From an uncultured Prevotellaceae bacterium (GTDB lineage Bacteria > Bacteroidota > Bacteroidia > Bacteroidales > Bacteroidaceae): 64,000 bases of DNA. Below are positions 62,391 to 64,000 of this stretch, piece after piece. The notes beneath the pieces are model-generated. The model worked only from the letters and a program-made list of their open reading frames with translations. It ran no database searches and was not told the origin of the DNA. Location: assembly GCA_900316315.1 (NCBI GenBank), contig ONCK01000015.1, positions 1-64,000 on the forward strand. The letters are read 5' to 3'. Both the position numbers and the translations under genes were made by a program. How positions within the stretch are numbered: position 1 is the stretch's first letter; each line of letters starts with the position of its first letter.

Positions 62391-62768
62391 CTGAGTAGAA
62401 ACATTAACAACATAAAGCTATCCGTTTAATAATACCTTCTCTCTTCTGTACCGTCAGCCTCACGCTCTCGGCTCAAGAGAAGGAGGTCAAGCTATCTTTC
62501 CAACGACATCCTCGCCATGACTTTCTACTACGACATATTGAAGGCCGTCCTTGCCGCTGAAGGTCTGAAAGCCTACAAGGTGAACAGGTCTACAAGCTGT
62601 GTGTTGAAATCTCTCTGGAAAAATGCCGCTGAAGTCGCTTAACCTCAGTGCCATCCATATCGACGAGGTCAAGTATGCTTCCAACTTTCTAAGCAGTGCC
62701 GACTCACTGCGGCAGATTTCCCTTAAATTTTTCTTTGCAGTTGGCAGGTAGGGATAAAGATAAATGAA
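62391..62768 (+). pseudogene. Remnant of a second exported protein gene
   Basis: Fragments in all three plus frames look protein-like: a signal-peptide end SLFCTVSLTLSAQEKEVKL near 62435, NDILAMTFYYDILKAVLAAE near 62500, and MPLKSLNLSAIHIDEVKYAS near 62620. They would need at least two frameshifts to join. I do not recognise the family. Confidence 0.4.
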
Positions 62769-62805
62769 TATCTTTGTAGATAGTTTACTCCTTTTCCTAC
62801 TGATT

Positions 62806-64000
62806 ATGCGATATCATTCCCAGCTACTTGCGCTGACGGCCCTCCTCTTGTCTGTCACGGTTGCCCCTGCGCAAACGACACGCGCAGACATTTTCAACAA
62901 TCCCTCCCTGGCAGCAGTGGTGTATTTGCCCTATCCTGCCCCCACGACGCCGCTAACGCCAGCTCCAGAGGGATACAAGCCTTTCTATATCAGTCATGTG
63001 GGCCGACATGGCTCGCGATACATGGTTTCCAATGAGTATTATCACCACACAATCGACCTATTGAGCAAGGCAGAACGGGACAAGGTGCTCACGCCGCTAG
63101 GCAAAGAGACACTGGCCAAGCTGCGCATCGCCTATGCCGACGCCCACGGCAAGGCAGGCATGCTCTCCACGCTTGGTGGCCAGCAGCATGAACAAATCGC
63201 GTCGCGCATGTACCGCAACTTCCCTGAGGTATTTACTGACAACAGCTTCGTTGACGCTCGCTCGACTCTGGTAAACCGCTGCATGCAGAGCATGGCTCAC
63301 TTTTGTACCCAGCTCCAACTGCTCAACAAAGACCTTGACATATCCCAGCGCACCAGAAAGAAGGACCAATACTTCCTTTCCAACAACAAGGACAGTGCTC
63401 AGGCTGCTCCTACCAACAAGGAAGTGCGCCAACGCGTTATCCATTACATGGATTCACTCAATCAGAGCAATCGAGTCGTCTATCGTCTCATCTCCCGGGA
63501 GAGTTGGATACGCAAGCATGTCAAACGTCCGGGACAAGTGGGATTTGACCTCTATCAGATCTGGGGCAACATGCTCTGCCAGCCACAACTGCACCTCGAC
63601 TTCACCGACGCATTTGAGCGGAACGAGCTCTTCCAGTTCTTTCAGGCTGAGAATGTACGCTGGGTACTTCGTCGTGGCATCATACCCGGATTGACACCTC
63701 GCTACCAATACATCTATCCGCTCGTTAACAATATTGTCTCTTGGGCTGACGAGGTGATCCGTCACGGCAAGACGGGTGCGCATCTCCGCTTTGCCCACGA
63801 CACACAAGTATATCCCTTGGCTTTTGTCCTCCGATTCTCGGGCTATGGCCAACGTCCTACTGCCAATCTTGACAGCCTCAACTTTTATACCTCGGCTGAC
63901 AGGGTGGTGCCCATGGCAAGCAACATCCAGTTCATCTTTTACCGCAAGAAGGGAAGCAATGACATCCTTGTCAAAATCCTCTTCCTTGAGAAGGAACAGC
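62806..64000 (+). CDS. Histidine acid phosphatase family protein (MINPP-like), truncated by the window edge
   Basis: 398 codons are visible and the frame runs off the window. Signal peptide of about 24 residues (LLALTALLLSVTVAPAQ). The phosphatase signature ISHVGRHGSRYMVSNEYY carries the phospho-accepting His, and HLRFAHDTQVYPLAFVLRFS the second catalytic HD. This matches the branch that includes multiple-inositol-polyphosphate phosphatases and periplasmic acid phosphatases of Bacteroidetes. It should hydrolyse phosphate monoesters, possibly phytate, in the periplasm. A -7 box TATCTTTG at 62769-62776 lies 29 bases before the ATG. Confidence 0.85.
   Translation, partial: MRYHSQLLALTALLLSVTVAPAQTTRADIFNNPSLAAVVYLPYPAPTTPLTPAPEGYKPFYISHVGRHGSRYMVSNEYYHHTIDLLSKAERDKVLTPLGKETLAKLRIAYADAHGKAGMLSTLGGQQHEQIASRMYRNFPEVFTDNSFVDARSTLVNRCMQSMAHFCTQLQLLNKDLDISQRTRKKDQYFLSNNKDSAQAAPTNKEVRQRVIHYMDSLNQSNRVVYRLISRESWIRKHVKRPGQVGFDLYQIWGNMLCQPQLHLDFTDAFERNELFQFFQAENVRWVLRRGIIPGLTPRYQYIYPLVNNIVSWADEVIRHGKTGAHLRFAHDTQVYPLAFVLRFSGYGQRPTANLDSLNFYTSADRVVPMASNIQFIFYRKKGSNDILVKILFLEKEQ

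Overview
The window reads as chromosomal DNA of a Bacteroidales bacterium, most probably in or near the Prevotellaceae. The grounds are Bacteroidetes-type promoters (a -7 box TAnnTTTG with TTTG or TTG about 19-21 bases upstream), a fused MurF-alanine racemase, a fused DAHP synthase-chorismate mutase, a GSCFA protein, a GGGtGRT protein, a DUF3256 protein, a 29-residue AURKAIP1/COX24-type ribosomal protein and a type II-C CRISPR-Cas9 locus. The species cannot be fixed from sequence reading alone.

Layout. 1-4.1 kb: a broken secreted Ig-like protein gene, a divergent membrane-anchored LuxR-type regulator, and a scar holding an IS982-family transposase relic and the tail of a MATE exporter gene. 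4.2-10.5 kb: tRNA-Lys, tRNA-Arg, GAPDH, MscL, ribosomal protein L31 type B, a DUF3256 protein and an aldose epimerase lipoprotein. 10.6-15.9 kb: a leftward Phe/Tyr biosynthesis operon (prephenate dehydratase, aminotransferase, DAHP synthase-chorismate mutase, prephenate dehydrogenase, threonine aldolase). It is preceded by a complete-looking ribosome-mediated attenuator, with a leader peptide containing FYFYFYF, an antiterminator and a terminator. 16.0-24.2 kb: a defence block with a CRISPR array (18 spacers), cas2, cas1, cas9, a divergent tracrRNA gene and an AT-rich AIPR/DGQHR-like gene. 25-35 kb: tRNA-Cys, tilS, the GGGtGRT and NifU-like pair, a Kdo operon (kdsA, kdsD) with a lipoprotein-type cardiolipin synthase, rng, the small ribosomal protein and HU. 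35.6-40.1 kb: hisG-hisD-hisC-hisB. 40-53 kb: HtrA protease, alpha-amylase, fabD, a Dabb protein, a MltF-like transglycosylase, an amino-acid:cation symporter, a flippase, murF-alr and a GSCFA protein. 53.6-64 kb: cytidine deaminase, a largely empty 1.7 kb stretch, a small hypothetical gene, a porin, an ADP-ribosylglycohydrolase, a DUF3298 lipoprotein, a decayed M13-peptidase-like gene and a histidine phosphatase cut by the window edge.

Most notable: (1) the phenylalanine/tyrosine attenuator upstream of pheA; (2) a family of intergenic repeats with an exact 21-base period at three distant sites (about 24.86, 42.06 and 55.14 kb), two of which share a 23-base identity, plus a separate degenerate 23-base array near 32.6 kb; (3) tracrRNA and cas9 promoters that overlap face to face around one small palindrome, and a probable array promoter whose -7 box abuts the cas2 stop codon; (4) several genes whose -7 box ends only 4 bases before the ATG, predicting leaderless mRNAs; (5) the AT-rich AIPR-like gene beside the CRISPR locus.

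All calls come from reading the sequence and from general knowledge of families. No database search, folding program or alignment was run.
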